From Lanius collurio (lineage: Eukaryota > Chordata > Aves > Passeriformes > Laniidae), in contig JACBWW010000017.1 of NCBI GenBank assembly GCA_020086605.1, forward strand, positions 11,334,032-11,398,031: DNA of 64,000 nucleotides, in the 5' to 3' direction. Positions 47,736-61,579 of the stretch are shown here, in pieces. The notes beneath the pieces are model-generated. The model worked only from the letters and a program-made list of their open reading frames with translations, did no database searches and was not told where the DNA came from. The number at the start of each line of letters is the position of its first letter. Position 1 is the first letter of the stretch. A program made the translations under genes and the position numbers.

Positions 47736-50230
47736 TTTAAGGCTTTTAGTTTTATGGTTTTAGTTGAACAGTCATCAAAACAGAGATACAAGGTATTTAG
47801 AATTTGAAAGATGTTAGGAAACAGAATACACTGTATCCTTATTATACATGTGTTTCTCCTGTATAGAAAGAGTTCTGTTCTTGTCATCTGCTCTGATGTT
47901 CAAAGTAATTTTATGTTTTTTTCATCTGCTAAATATATATATAGTCTAAATTTGTCACTTATTGGAGGCTTCGTCTAAAATTCCTATCCAAAATTTTGCA
48001 TTTCAGAAACTTAAGCTCAATTCTTCCATCTGTATAAAATAATTTTGGCTTCCAGTCTGTGAATTTACATGATATTTAAATACTGTAGGTTCTACAGCTA
48101 TTGCAGTCAATAGTTCTGAAAACACTTGCAGATGAAATATGTATATAGCCAGAAATACTGAAAAAAATATTTACTTATTTATCTTTGGAGGTGACTGTTA
48201 TCAGTTACTTATTTTTTTAGATTAATCAAAGGACTATAGGTTTCAAGGGAACTCTGTCACTGCAATTTTGTGTTTCATTTTTAAGGTTAATTCAGTTCTA
48301 ACTTGTAGCATGGTCACTGACATTTACATGGTATGGGCCATGGGGCCTGCATGCAGAAAGTGAATTCACACAGATCAGAAATAGCTTAAAAGAAAAGTGC
48401 AAAATGTCTTTGGCAGTTATCAGTAGTATTTTTTACCTCCCCTCCTCCCTTCCAGTGCTCTAAAAAGAAGTAGTTGAGCTGGATGAATGAATGTTTGATA
48501 CAGAGGATGATGCAGATTGTTGGCATGCACCCAGTGCACGTCTCTTAAACTACGAAGTTTGCAACACAGATCTTATGTTATTTCCCTACTAGTGAAAGGT
48601 GAATGACTTTGAAGAGTGGAAATGAATGTGGTACAAATAATATGCAGGGGTTTCTGCTTTGCTGCAAGGGAAGCATTGATTTCTGTTTTTACAGAAATAC
48701 CTTTGGTAATGTTCTTTCTGTACTGAAACCCTTATCTAAATCTTACAGGATATCGTGTTCTCTGTCTTGGCTTGTATATTTTTCTATTTAGTTCAAATTT
48801 TTGAGATAAAGCAAAATGATAAATTAAAAAACCAAATCACAGCTGTGTAAAGAATATTATAGCAGACTGAAATAATTTGTATGTTAAAACAGGTTCTGTT
48901 GGGGTGCTCAATGAGTGTTCTCTAGAGAACCTCTCTAAAAGGTCAAATGTCACAGCAAAACCTTACAGGTTTATCTGTGGTCTCATACTTGAAGTGCTCT
49001 GTTGCCTGCTTGAAGAGTTTTCACCATTCAGAAGATGAGTAGTACTGTTGCAATGATTTTTATCTGAAAAAAATATATGGGAGATTTTTTATCAATGTAA
49101 TTCAGATCCAAGAAACATGAGCAGTTTCTTAAAAGTCATTCTGTATTAGTAAAGGAAAATTATGAGAATTCTGCCTGTTGAAGGTATTGGGAGCTTGTGC
49201 TGATCAATCAGTTGGTCACTAATCAATTTCTGAAGCTTTAGAAATACTTCTTCATACGTATCTGACAGTTTTCAAACAAATAAAAGCCACTGTTTTCTTC
49301 TGTACAGGTTTTTCTTTCTGATGCATGTAGAATAAATAGAGCAGGTGTGTTAGGAACTGTGCTCTAATTTTGTGTGTTGGGAGCCAAGAACAAGTTCTGC
49401 ATGCACACATCTCCAACTTTAATGTTTAAAAGAAGAGCAGACTTAAAAAACAAGGAGTACTTTAGCATAAAAATGTGACTTGCTTGGCACGTACTTGTTC
49501 ATTTAGTTACTCCCAGAACAATTCTTCTCTTAGGAAACATGATTTGTTTGCTTGAAACAAGGTAAGGAGGGGAGTGAAGTAATACTGTTTTAAAGAATGG
49601 GGAGCTGATGATAGCAAGCACTGTATGGCTTGGAGACAGGAGATTAAAGAGGTAAAGTTATTAATAAAAATCTGTGGGCAGTAGAGTACAATGGAGTTCT
49701 TTAAATATGGAGGATGTTCTTCAAGGGTACAAAAGCTTAATAATGATAGAAGTCCAATACTGGGCAAGGATGATAAATTTCTGCTGTGCAGAAAAAGGCA
49801 TAAATATTCAATAAATATTTTGTTCTGTATTCAGAAAGAGGCTGGATGATGCTTTTACATCTCACCACCTCCATCATTAGTGATGGGAAGAATGTATTAT
49901 CACTGTACCAGCAACTATTAATGTTAAATATTTTTAAATCTGCTGCACTGACACCTACAGATACTAAAAAAGAAAAAAAAGCTTAGAAGCTGTATGAATT
50001 ATTCATTTTGAGTTTTAACAAATCATGGAACAGTGAAGAAATTTTAGAAGGCTGGAGGTGAAGGGGAACTAATGTGCCCAAATTTAGAAAGTATAATAAG
50101 TGCCCCTTGAAAAGGCCCATAGTAGTATGCTGTCAGTGAAGATTTAAAGGAGAATTGCATAATTAATGCTGATGAGAATTGGCAAGTCAGACCTACACTG
50201 TCCTGCTGCATGGGGTTACTCCTTTCTGTA
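47736..50230. other. Probable intron, nothing recognised
   Basis: AT-rich DNA without clear exons. A 14-bp perfect palindrome, GTTCTCTAGAGAAC, lies at 48917-48930. An exon-like segment (49527-49558, before ACAAG|GTAAGG) has a weak acceptor and no recognisable content. Confidence 0.5.
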
Positions 50231-50570
50231 AACTGATACTGGGCTGACTAGCCTGTAGTTCCCCAGATCATCTCTCTTGCCTTTCTTGACGATGGCTATG
50301 TGCCATTTTCCTGTCTTTGGGAATCTCCCTTGATGCCATGACTTTTAGAAGATCGTAGAGGGCATCCTTGCAGTGACACTGATCAGCTCTCTCAGCATTA
50401 TTGAATGCATCCTTCTGATCCTATGGATTTGTACAACTGCATCTTCATCTGCTGTTGGTAACGTTACATCAGTGCCTCAGCCTTTTCTGTGGCTTCCTTC
50501 ACCTTCTCTGCTAAGCATTAGGCCCACTTTTTCCTTAGCCTTTTTTTTGTGAACTTTACCTTTCTTAACT
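50231..50570 (-). mobile_element. CR1 LINE, internal RT fragment, degraded
   Basis: 'gggctgactagcctgtagtt' and the following 'cccagatcatctctcttgcc' and 'cccttgatgccatgactttt' parallel the reverse complement of the CR1 RT core region (Leu-Gln-Ala-Ser-type section). No frame remains. The 3' limit near 50570 is uncertain. Confidence 0.65.
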
Positions 50571-51854
50571 CTCTCTGTGAACAGTGTCTTAAATAATTTG
50601 AACTCTTGTAGTCTACAGAAACTGAACGTGACTAGCAAAGTCTGGATTTGGCCATAAAGTAGGAATTCGTGCTGCTATTCAAAAAATAGATGTTACTGTA
50701 AGTAAGCAGAACTTCAGTGTTAGAATTTGAAGGCTTGACCTGACTTAAGCAGTGTAGGTGTCCCACAACATGTTTTTTATGGTAAATTAATAAAAAGGTA
50801 CTGTATGTGTGTCAAGCCAAAAAAAACCTCGTTGCTTTAAAAGCTTGGTCATGCTTAATTGTTTTCCTCTTGAAGTACTAATTCAGTTTGGTCTTGCTCA
50901 GTTTGAGATTTAACTGAATGCATTTGGAATACAAATATCCGTAGGAACAGAAGACAAAGCTGGAGGCCCATAGAGAAAGAAGAATGTTCCCAGGGTTAGC
51001 ATGGCCTGCACACCACAGCTGGTTGCTGGACAGCATCCAGGAATAATTTTGACATGTTTGTTTCACATTTTTTCTCCATGAACATGATTTAAGGACGCTT
51101 CATTAAAAATGTCCGACAGCCTTTGAAGCTCTGTGCCTTTAACGTTTTTCTGACAACTAACAGGGTGGTGGATACAAAAATGAAAATTATTATGGCAAGG
51201 ACTATTTGCACAATGAGAACAACACAATCTGAGTGAGCGAAGGCAGTAAACTAGGACAGGTTAGATTTTGTTTTATTCTTTTCTGTATTTTTAACTGTGT
51301 GGAAGTTTTTTTAATAAGTATGGTTCATTAGTAACATAGTGCTGGTAGACAGTAATAGACTGCAAAAAAGAAAAAGAATCATTTAAATAGATCATAGAAT
51401 ACGTTGTCCTGTATATTTTCTAGGAATGGTGTACCAGTTTGAACAACAGCTGATATTTTGTGTGCTTCTTGATGCTAGTCAAAAAAGCGTGTCACCAAAA
51501 CTAGATAAAACAGATATTTGTGGAATATTTGTGTCTATTTAAATTTGACTATTTTTATTAAAAAATGTGTTTTTTCCAGATCTTCTAGAAAATACCCCCT
51601 GTTATGTTCTGATTGTTCTTAAAATAAATGATACATTAGTCACTTCAGCCCAGAGGTTGCCTTTTCACTTGGACGTCCCCACCAGGGAACTGGGGCATTC
51701 CATGCAGGAGAATCCATCAGAGTGGTGACAGTCCTTTCCCAGAAAATGAGAGGGATGTGACTGAGCAAAGAATGTGGGTGAACAGCTGAACTCTGCTGGG
51801 GTCTGGATGAATTAGTCTGGGCACAGCAACAACAGAGAGGGCAGATGCTGCCTG

Positions 51855-51882
51855 TGCTCAGCGCTCAGCGCTCAGCTCTCAG
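51855..51882. repeat. 7-bp tandem repeat (GCTCAGC)4
   Basis: Three exact GCTCAGC units and one variant (TCTCAGC) lie in tandem. This is a short minisatellite in a GC-richer patch. Confidence 0.9.
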
Positions 51883-52505
51883 CTGGGCTGTCACTTCCCT
51901 GGCTGCAGCTCTCACGAGGCTTCCAGAGCGGTAGTTCACATCTTCAGCTGTGGATGTTGAACTGCCCTTAATTATGCAAGATAATTTTGAGTGCGTTGGT
52001 TGTGTATTGGGAGTTCTTTTCATGTACAAGTATAAAATTTACACAATATTCTTTAATACTTGAGGCACCTACTGTGACAGAACTTTTATTGAAATGTGAC
52101 CATTTAATTTTTGTGCTAAATTTGGAACTCTGGCTTTTATGAGGGTACTTCAATGATATTATATTCTAATTTGTAAATTTACTGTTTGATGATTCCTCCA
52201 GTGTAGAACAGTTTATTATATGCTTGGGAGGCAGTAGAGGTAGAAGTCATAAAAGGCTGAAGTTGCTTATGCTAGTCATTAGATTTTTTACAAGTTTTTC
52301 AGGTGTCACCTGTTAAATACATATTTTTTCTGGTGAATAGGATCATGTTTGGGAAACATAAGATACAACTCATAGTTGGGCAATGTTTTTAATGTTGAGT
52401 ATCGTTTAAAAAAATCCAACTATTGTATTTACATCTCTGGTTTTAAAACTGTATGTGTTCTTGAAGTGGATGCTCAACTATCCAGAAAACCCCCCATCCT
52501 TAGCC

Positions 52506-52539
52506 ATGAAACAGTCTGGGCTATGAAACAGTCTGGGCT
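52506..52539. repeat. Exact 17-bp tandem duplication
   Basis: ATGAAACAGTCTGGGCT occurs twice with no spacer and no mismatch. The unit is not simple sequence, so it is a recent slippage or repair duplication. Confidence 0.95.
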
Positions 52540-54400
52540 AGCAGTGTTGGAGGGCAGAATTGGTGTAGCACCAAAACAATTGAAGCACTTCTTGGTACAA
52601 CATCTGATTTGTTGCCTGGAATATTTCTTACTACAGGGCTGTCTGTAAGGACCAGCTGTGCCTCACAAAGGGTAAACATGCTCATATGAATTCTACTTCT
52701 TAAGTAGAACTTAGAAGTTATTTTTGAGTTCTATTCTATTTGAAAATAGGCTTTTTCCTTCAACATATGTCAGTAAATATTTGAGTGTGTAAGTCAAATT
52801 AAGAGATTTTTTTGTTTGAGAGGAATTAGGCCTTAGAATTTAGTTTGCTTTAATAGTCTTAGGCAGTGTTTGTTTTTTTGGCTCTAATACCATTTTCCTT
52901 TAACTTCTGTCTTAGAATTTTGTGTATGTATTATAGGTGAGCCCTTTTGAGGAGGACTTTTAACAGAAAGTCATTAGTTGGTAGGCAGTTCGAGTTTTAA
53001 CATCTTGGAAATACATCCCATCTTGACCCTAGGTCATTTATTGCTTGATTGGGCAGTCACAGTGATAGTAAACTGCTTTATTTTTAATTTTAATTTTGGT
53101 TCACTGTTCCATGCTTTTTAGTTCTTGAATGCTTGTTTTTCTTGGGTCTGTGAATGTGATACATTGAAGTTACAAAACATACACTGCATTTTATAAAGTA
53201 TAGAGGATATTGCTGCACAAACTTTATAAATGTCACAATGCAGCTTTCTTGACCTTCCAAGAAACTTGTAATGAAAATTGTTATAGAAACAGCTGTAGAT
53301 GATGCTCTTATTTGGTACCATGGCAAAACTGGGTACTGTGCTCAAGTTTGCAGCTGTAAAATCAGAAATAATTCCATTATTTTAGTCAGAATTGCAAAAG
53401 CAATTAACATTGCAAAGCTTGGTGTGTTTCTTTGCTTTTTGTCGTCTGTTATTTTTTTTTCTAAGTAGAACATTAACAACATACCCAGACTATATGAAAA
53501 TAATGGAATGCTTTAAAAAATCCTTCCTGAATGACACAGGAAATTTTATTAGAGGGATGCAGATTAGTGACAACCCAAAATACTTCAGTCAAAATAGAAA
53601 AAGTGATTATTTCTTGTTTAGTCTCTACAAAGTTTAAGGGCCATCTGTGATTCTGTGAAGAATTCAGCATCATACTTCAAACTTAAATCAGTCAAATTGA
53701 GCGGGTAAATGTAGCTCTTAATCCTTTAATTATTAATGGAATTTTTAGGGCTGTTATCTGACACATTCAAATAAAGTTTTTGTATGTGTGATTACGTTTA
53801 GAGGTATCAAGTATCTCCAGAATATGTTAGGACTACCAGATTAAACAAAACTCGCTCTTCTTTCAGCATTGCAGACCTGGCTGGTTCTCTCTGTAGTCTA
53901 AAACTGATAAATAACAGACTCCTAAAGCTTTTGGTGGAAGTTGTAACACTACTAGTAATAGCTTATTCTTCAAATGTTAAAGTTGAGGAAGATTAAAAAA
54001 ACCCAAGTAAAATACAATTTATGGAGTTTTTTGGTCATTCCTTTAGTCCTCTTTAATTATTTTGGTTGGTACCTTTGTATGTTAACCTTAATCTTGTCTT
54101 TGAAATAACCTGCTCTTCTGTAGTGTAAAAACTGGTTATTTACGAGGTAAATAAAAAGTACATATGGCAATTTATTACAAAATATCTTTTTTTCTCTGCT
54201 GATTGCTGAAGTTCTCTTTAATTCATCAGCATAGCTGATAGATTAGATATGAAACATGGGAGGCTTAGCTAATTCTGAAGTATGATAAGAGCATTTCAAC
54301 AGGAATTGATGGAACTCTCTGTCCTATGTATGTAGACTCAATTTTTCTGTCATTTTCAGGCTACCCTTTGCTGTCAGTTAGTAAATACAGTTTGATTTCT

Positions 54401-54530
54401 GAAAGGCAGTTCTTGAAGTTTTCAAGGCCCATCTGGAGGAAGCTGTAAGGCCAATGTTGACCCTGTGTTAAGCAGGGAAGTTGGATGGGATGACCTTGTG
54501 CTGTTCCTGCCAACCTGAATGATTTTGTGA
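54401..54530 (+). mobile_element. CR1 3' end fragment
   Basis: 'tcttgaagttttcaaggccc' followed by 'ggatgggatgaccttgtgct' and the terminal 'ccaacctgaatgattttgtg' is a CR1 3' UTR in + orientation, including one copy of the ATTYTGTG-type terminal octamer. Confidence 0.85.
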
Positions 54531-57500
54531 GTAACTGTGTACTCAGTCATAGATGTGTGTCTGGTTCTGTGAAGTTTTAGTGTAACTTCACTGAAATTGG
54601 GGTTTAGTGTTTGTGGTATTGTTTATCTGAAAACAAAGCTAATGTACAGCAGCAGGTACACAGTGAAATACGTAGTCTGCTCTTACTAGATCAAAACAGC
54701 AATTAATTATGAACAAAAGTCAAGAGGTTTCACAATTCAATCAGGCATTGCAAACTGAAGACCATAGTGGTGTGCAGCAATTCCACTATGAATGATGTAA
54801 CATATTACTAATAGAAGTGTAAGGTACATAGATTGTGTCATATAAAGCTGCATTGTTGAGAATCCCAGCAAAGCTTCTTAGCAGTTTAGACCCAAGCAAT
54901 AAATTAATGCTCAATTAAGAACCAGGATAATGTGGTGGTGAGGAGGAACAGGAGCAGAAAGAACTGTGCAGTTTGAATTTCAAAGTGAGTTCTAGATTAG
55001 TCATTACCCACTAAAAATGGTACATATTTCTGTTTCTTGTTTTGTTTTAAGTACTAAGTTAATTTGATTTTAAACTCTAAGAACTATGGACAGCATAGAT
55101 TTCATGTAGTATGTTATAAAAAGGAAATTTGTATTTTCCAGAACTGTTGTTTCTAGCTGTCCTCAGAATCAAGAACAAAATGTGTTAATTTGTATTGATT
55201 CATTATTTCACAGTTACTTTCACACTACTAATAATCAAGACTATATTTTAAATGAGAAGCTTTGACCTTTTAATACAGAATAATGGCAGAGATGTCTAAC
55301 CCAGACATGGAGCTTATACGGGTCTCCAGTTTGTAGCATTCAGAGCACTCCTACCGAGAATAAATTTATTGAGGAAAACATAATGGCAATCTGTCTTTTT
55401 AAATTGGAAATTTAGAGAAAAAGGTGTTATTTTTTTATATTCAATGAATTGTCTAATATGAGGCATAATAGTGACCATGCTCTTTTAAATTTTTTTTGGA
55501 ATGGCCTTGTTTTCTTATATGGAAAATAGTTGGGTTTATTTATAGCCATAAAAACTATTCAAGTCCACTTTATTTAATACACACACATTTCATAAAATGA
55601 AGAATCAATATTGTACCTTTATAGCCTTCTCTTCTCCCAGTGTCTTTTTGAGAAATTTCACTTTTATACATTTTTTTGCAGGCCCTTGAATTTGCTCTTT
55701 TGGAGATCGTTACAGTTGTAAAACAATAATTAGCATGCTAGTTTGTCTGCAGTAGTAGAAAATGTGTGGAACAGCCTCATTTCTTGCAGTGTATGTGCTA
55801 GTCTTTAGTCATACAACTGAAAAACCTTCAAGCTGATTTCAAAAGACTTATCTCCTCAAGAGAAGCAGTCATTTTTCATTTGCCTGCTATTTTAAGCCAA
55901 ACGTTGATGATGCCCTATGTTGTTTCATAAATAAGCTTTTATTCTCAGCAACATGTTACTGAAAGTGGTATAGAACCTGTCGTGTAGGCACAGTTCCACT
56001 CTGACAGATGGGCTGAGTGCAGGCTTGCCAGCCAACCATTCCCCACATCACCCAGCAGAGAATGAAAGGAAGCAGTTTTGTCCAGGATTGCCACTGTGGC
56101 ATTCAGTGCATGTAAGGCTTGAAGTTCAGGAAATGCACTCGGACTGGTCCATCTCACAGGATGACCAAAAATTTAAAAATAGCCTGGCTTTTAGGTTCTG
56201 CTGGGTTTGTACTGCTCTGTTTCTTTTTGTGGTTCTGCTGAAGTCATCTAATGGGCTCAGCCAAAAGAATTCTGCCACGGACACACATTTCTCCGTGATG
56301 AATTATCTAAGTATGGAAACATAAGCAGTGAGCAATTTCACACACCGTTGTTTGGGACTACATGCATATCTCTTTGGATATAGAATAGGAAGACGAGGAT
56401 CTACTGATAGAGGATTAACTCCTGATGTAAAAATTTGTAAAATAGAAAACATTGAATAAATGAGACATTTGAGACTGAAGAGGTGAATAGTGAAATACAG
56501 AATATTTTTGCAGGTTATCAGAAATACAAATCAGCTATTGCTTGGTTATTGGGGTATAGGATTTTAGAGGGGTTTTTATATTTTAAACAAATTGGCTTAA
56601 TGCCTTGTGCTTGATTTTATAAATTAGCCAAGCACTGCAAGCTTTTGGCAAATATAGTTGCTTGAACAAATGCTTTTGTGTGTTACACTAGTCAGTCATT
56701 GTGTCTGTCATATTTATCTTCCTTTATTTTTGCGTAGCTTCCATGTTTTAATCTTTTATTTCCAGTCTTACTTGGCCTTTATATAAAAATGGATTTTGCC
56801 AACTTTCTTGGAAACTATGCTGATTCGTTACATTCAGGCTTCTTGGGGAACTTGGTTCTGTTGAAAAGTCTCTAAATTATGGGAAATAATGTTTGCATGG
56901 CACTCATTTGCAAGATGGCACAGTATATGAAAGAGCAGGTGTGAAAAATGAAGTGAATAAAATTGCTTTTGAAATACAAATGGGCATTTCATGGGTTTCT
57001 GTCAGGAGAATGTCTTTTCTAAGCTGTACTAAGTATTTAATTTTTCTTTTTAGCTGGATGTTTTCCTTCTGAAATTAAATTACATAATATTTGACTAACA
57101 CTTCTTTACATGCTTAGTTTTAAATTAAAATTCATTATTAAGCTTAATTTGAAATTACAAGATTTGATTTAATGCTTTCTTCCAGTACCTGAACTAATGT
57201 TCACTGCATTAGAAGGTGCAGTCATCATTGAGAAGCTTTGTTCTTTTAACAAAAGGTACCAAAAATAAATTTAGGTAGGGTCATAGTGGTCTAGTTTAAT
57301 ACTGTTATGATAATAAGTTCTATAATTACTTTCAAATAGTTCTTCTTTCCCAGAGGATGAGGTTTTTAGTTTTGATGTCTGCTTAAAGCATGAGGATGAC
57401 AGTAAAATTAATGTCATAACCTTTACAGCCTATTTATTGCTTTCTCTGTAATATCCTAAAGGATTTTGTGTAACATCTAAGATAAATGTCTTAGTATGGA

Positions 57501-58346
57501 CAAGCATCAAATTAGGTTAATTGGGTTCAACTGATATTCATATTCAGTGTGTCTATCAGGACACCTGTTTCATATAAAAGACCTGTGGGTATCTTGCTGT
57601 GAAAATTGCTTTTAAATTATTACACGTATATGCTCTGTGTCTTTTGGTTGTTAAAGACTAAGTTACAGTATAGGATTTTTTTCCAGTTTGTTTGCTATTT
57701 TTGACTCTTTGGGATAATAAAATTTATCCTTTCATTCTCTGATTACATAAGGAATAGTACAGGTATGATAGAGCTTATTTTATGGCATTAAGAGAGATTT
57801 TACTTTCTAATTCTGTCCAAATTCAACTCCACTTCACTTGAAATTCTTGTAATAGATTTCTTTTCATCTCTGAGTAGTCAGCAGCAGATTTCTAGAGAAC
57901 TAATTTCAGTTCTGGAGTACTGTGACTTGAATGATTTTATTTAGTGTCTTATGGTAGAGTTATAAACTGAGCAAAACTAATTTTAAGATTATATAGAATA
58001 TAAAAATTTTTATCATTTTGATAAGCTCTCAGGTGGAGAAGAATTTATGATGCTGCCAGATAGAATAATCTGTATCATCTCCTGTATTTGAGAAGAGCCA
58101 GTTTTGGACTCAAATATGACCAGGGAAGAGTGAAAGAATATTTGTGTCTTCAGTATTCAATAAAAAACATCAAGACATACTGAATTATTAGTTGGTGAGC
58201 AGCCTAAAATTTTTTCTGGATATAAGAGTGGAAAAGAGGTACAAAATTTAATTAGTAATTTTAGTTCTAAGCTTAGGGTTTTTTTGAACATCAACTTTTT
58301 TTTTAATGGGAAGTAGTCATACCAAGCCAGATTTATAGTGAAATAG

Positions 58347-58361
58347 AAAAAAAAAAAAAAA
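58347..58361. repeat. Poly-A run (15)
   Basis: A15 is followed by ACCAAACCAAAAACC. No retrocopy or target duplication was recognised around it. Confidence 0.85.
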
Positions 58362-58542
58362 CCAAACCAAAAACCTGCTCAGGGCAGGCATAAGTAGTTT
58401 TGTGGATGTTATAGCCTTCAAATTCTAAAAGTTTGAATCAATGCACAGTATGGAACATTTTGATAAAACTGTATTTTGTGTTTAAGACGTGTGTGAAATG
58501 TGTGTAGATAATAAATACCTGTTAAACCTGATACAGACTAGC

Positions 58543-58563
58543 AGAAAAGTGTCAGAAAGTGTC
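58543..58563. repeat. 10-bp tandem duplication
   Basis: Two copies of 'agaaa(a)gtgtc' lie in tandem, followed by a partial third (agagaaag). Confidence 0.8.
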
Positions 58564-60770
58564 AGAGAAAGGATCAAAAAGACGGGATCATCATTGATGT
58601 ATTTGAAAACTGTGTAAAACACAGAACAGACAGAACAAGTATACAATGTTTATGGTTTGCTTTGTAAACTGTGTATGTAGTCAAAGAAAACATACATATA
58701 AGGATGGATATAAAAAATTGAAGGTATGATAAGAATTTGTCCTGATTTCAGAATCTTGAGCTCTTTAGTTTTTCCAAAAAGGGAGGTTACTTGATTAAAT
58801 ATCTCCAAATATAAAGTATGGTGAAAGGTTCTTTCACATAACAACAATAAAAAAAAACTATTCATGAATTGCTAAAAGAAATTATCAATGTTAATTGGAG
58901 AAATTATACTCTTTAAAAATTATTATTATTCTTATTAAGAGCTGGTGATTAATGTACTTGTCTGTCAAATAAGCACTAGATTTTCTAGGTTAATACCATT
59001 ACCTTACTGCAGTTAGAGTTGAATTCAAATCAGAGATGCCTCTACAAAATATTTGGATATATATGATCCAATTTTGTGTTGTAGGGTTAGGGTTTGTGAA
59101 TATGTCTGGGAAGAACATTGCAAGAATGTCTGGAGCTTCTATTTCCACATGATATTCTAAGAGTTGTTGATCTGTATCCTGAAGTCTTGTTTATTATAAT
59201 TCTAAAAGTAGTTAGTAACTATAGATGGAGCACCCTCTTAACGTGTTTTGATGCTCCCATACACAGGGAAAGACCATGCAAACCTAAAAAAAAAAGTGAC
59301 TTTGAAATAATAATTTTGAGAATCTTGATTTGAACATCATTTCTCAAATTGTTTTTACAAGAATATGTGTTGCTTTAAATGCTTCAGTACATTTTGAAGA
59401 GCTGTAAATACTAAGAGGAAGAAAAACTTCTGACTTCGATTCTCTGAAAAGCCGTAATTTATCAATACGGCCTTAAAGAAGGATGTCTTACAACGTGGGT
59501 AACAGAGAAGCTGGAAACCCACACTAGTTTCTAGAAGCGTCTCACCATTCTGAAATTACATTGATGTGGCCTGTTCCATTCTCGGATGTGTAGAGGGAGT
59601 TTTCTGTATGTTCACACGACACCAAACTGCGTTTAGATGCGTTGCTGTGTGTTTGTGTGCTGGGTCTGACAGCTCCGGGGTTGGCTGCTTAAGTACCACG
59701 GACAGAGGCTCTTTGAGGCGATCTGCTGATAGGCATCAGCCAACTGCTGCCAGGAGGTGCTGGTTGATGCAGCAGAGCTGCTTGGTATGTATGGCTCAGC
59801 ACAGAAGATGTAGGTACCAAAGAACTTCAGCTGTTTGCTGTGTGAGAAATCTCCTCACAGCAGCCACACTCAATGTTCTTTTATGCTTTGATGTTGAACT
59901 TCCTGAAAATGGAATTGTTTTTGTCTGTTTTTTACTTTACTGCTACCTACTGCATCTTCCTAGAACCTCACCCTTGCCTTTTGGGAGTCTATTGCATGAT
60001 AGTAAAGGAACATATTCAAGGCTTATTTTGTTTGGGAATTGCATTAGTATTTGTCCTGTGTATTTCTGTATTTAACTAAAACTAATCTTTGGTACTTCAT
60101 GTGCTCAGAAGATGGGTCTTGAGTGCATACCTGGCATGTTGTTTATGCAAGATTCTCCTGGCTGTTAAATTGGTCAAGAAAGTAAGCAATCTCCACATCT
60201 GTGCAGCTGGCTTTGTTCATGGGAATGTCATAGCTGCACGTGGAAGGTATGAAAGCCTAGCTCTGAGTAAGCCCCCGAGAAGTTGTAGTTCCATCTGTGT
60301 CAGTCAATGGACTTTCCAAAGCCTCCTGCTGCATCAGGAGAACAAGGGCTTTATACCCTTTGTGATGTCTAACATATTAGTGGTGGTCAGTTGAACCAAA
60401 CATTTATGCAGCCATTCCAAAAGCTAGGCCATTTTCTGAAAAATAAGTCGAAGTGGATAACAACAATTTTATGTTGCCATTATATCCTACTATGTTTTTC
60501 TTAACTGACTGTTGAATCCCACTTCACCAGAACTTGAGCAGCACACTCAACAGCACAGGAAAGAAGTAGCCAACTCTTAATTTCGTGCGTGGCCATTTGG
60601 AGTAAAGCTGTTTTGTCAAATGTAGTGCATCAAATTTTGTTTTAAATACCAACACCACATTAAGGAGAGATGGCAGTGTAATGTTTGGTTCACAAGAGCA
60701 AGCTAATATCTTCATTGTAGCATCCTTGGAAGATTCTGTTGGTCAGACAGTTACATGGGATCTGTGCAGT

Positions 60771-61240
60771 CACATAGAACCACAGAATGGCCTGGGCTGG
60801 AAGGGACCTTAAAGGCCACCTAATTCCAGCTGCCCTTCCATGGCAGGGAACCTTCCACTGGACCAGGTTTCTCGAAGCTGCATCCAGCATGGCCTTGAAC
60901 CCAGGCATGAGGCATTCACAGCTTCTCTGGGAAAACTGTTCCAGTGCCTCACCACCCTTACAGTAAAGAATTTCTTCCTAATACCTAATCTAAACCTCTC
61001 CTCTTTCAGTTCAATGGCACTACTCCTTGTCCTTGCTGTACATGCCCTTGCAAAAAGTCTACTCCAGCTTCCCTGTAGGCTGCTTTTAGGTACTGGAGGG
61101 TGCTGTAAGGTCTCCCTGGAGCCTTCTATTCTTCAGACTGATCAGTCTCATCTCTCTTGGCCTGTCTTCATAAAGAGGTCTTCAGCACTGTGATCAGCAT
61201 AGGGGCTCTCCTCTGGATCCTCCCCAACAGGTTCACATGT
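60771..61240 (-). mobile_element. CR1 LINE, 3' end and ORF2 C-terminus
   Basis: It begins 'cacatagaaccacagaatgg', then 'ctgggctggaagggacctta', a hallmark CR1 3' end read in reverse. The rest follows CR1 through 'tctaaacctctcctctttca' to 'ctctcctctggatcctcccc'. It is 5'-truncated near 61240 and moderately diverged. It belongs to a different subfamily from the 47-kb and 63-kb copies, judged by its distinct 3' UTR. Confidence 0.9.
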
Positions 61241-61579
61241 TTGAAGGGAAATGATTGTTTAACTCTGTAACCTGTCTGTGATTCTTCAGAATGCATTGTC
61301 AGGGTGGGATTCGTGACTGTCCTCCTTCCTGGCTTTAAGAGGGGTGTTAAATTACAAGAAGCCTAAGTTAGTAGTACATAGTCTTGAAATATGGAGAGCA
61401 CATATAGAGGTCCAAAGAAACACTTGGTTGAAAATGCAGGTAGTGTTTTCCTGAGAGCTGTGGACATACTGGGATCCATTCTGAAATACAAGTCTGGAGA
61501 CTATTTCCATTGTCCTGTTAATTTTATGTTAGTTTCTAAAAAATTACCAGGGCTTCTAAGTATCTGTATTTCTTTCTAG

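Larger units (their letters stand above)
50571..54400. other. Probable intron, no gene seen
   Basis: AT-rich DNA, with a slightly GC-richer patch at about 51650-51960 that contains a 7-bp tandem repeat. Short frames (52376-52648, 53271-53468, 53392-53637) have no motifs or splice support. Confidence 0.5.
54531..60770. other. Probable intron, no gene recognised
   Basis: AT-rich DNA for 6.2 kb. An acceptor-like tract (ttttttgcag, AG at 55680-55681) opens a 15-codon frame that stops. A region at about 59450-59860 has more CpG than its surroundings and carries the longest frame outside GC-rich DNA (59566-60075, 169 codons), without recognisable domains. Confidence 0.5.

Noticed and set aside
59566..60075. 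169-codon + strand frame as a possible single-exon gene
   Set aside because: No domain, no promoter or initiation context of note, and a Cys-rich mix without pattern. Chance is likely in 64 kb. It is kept only as a low-interest finding.
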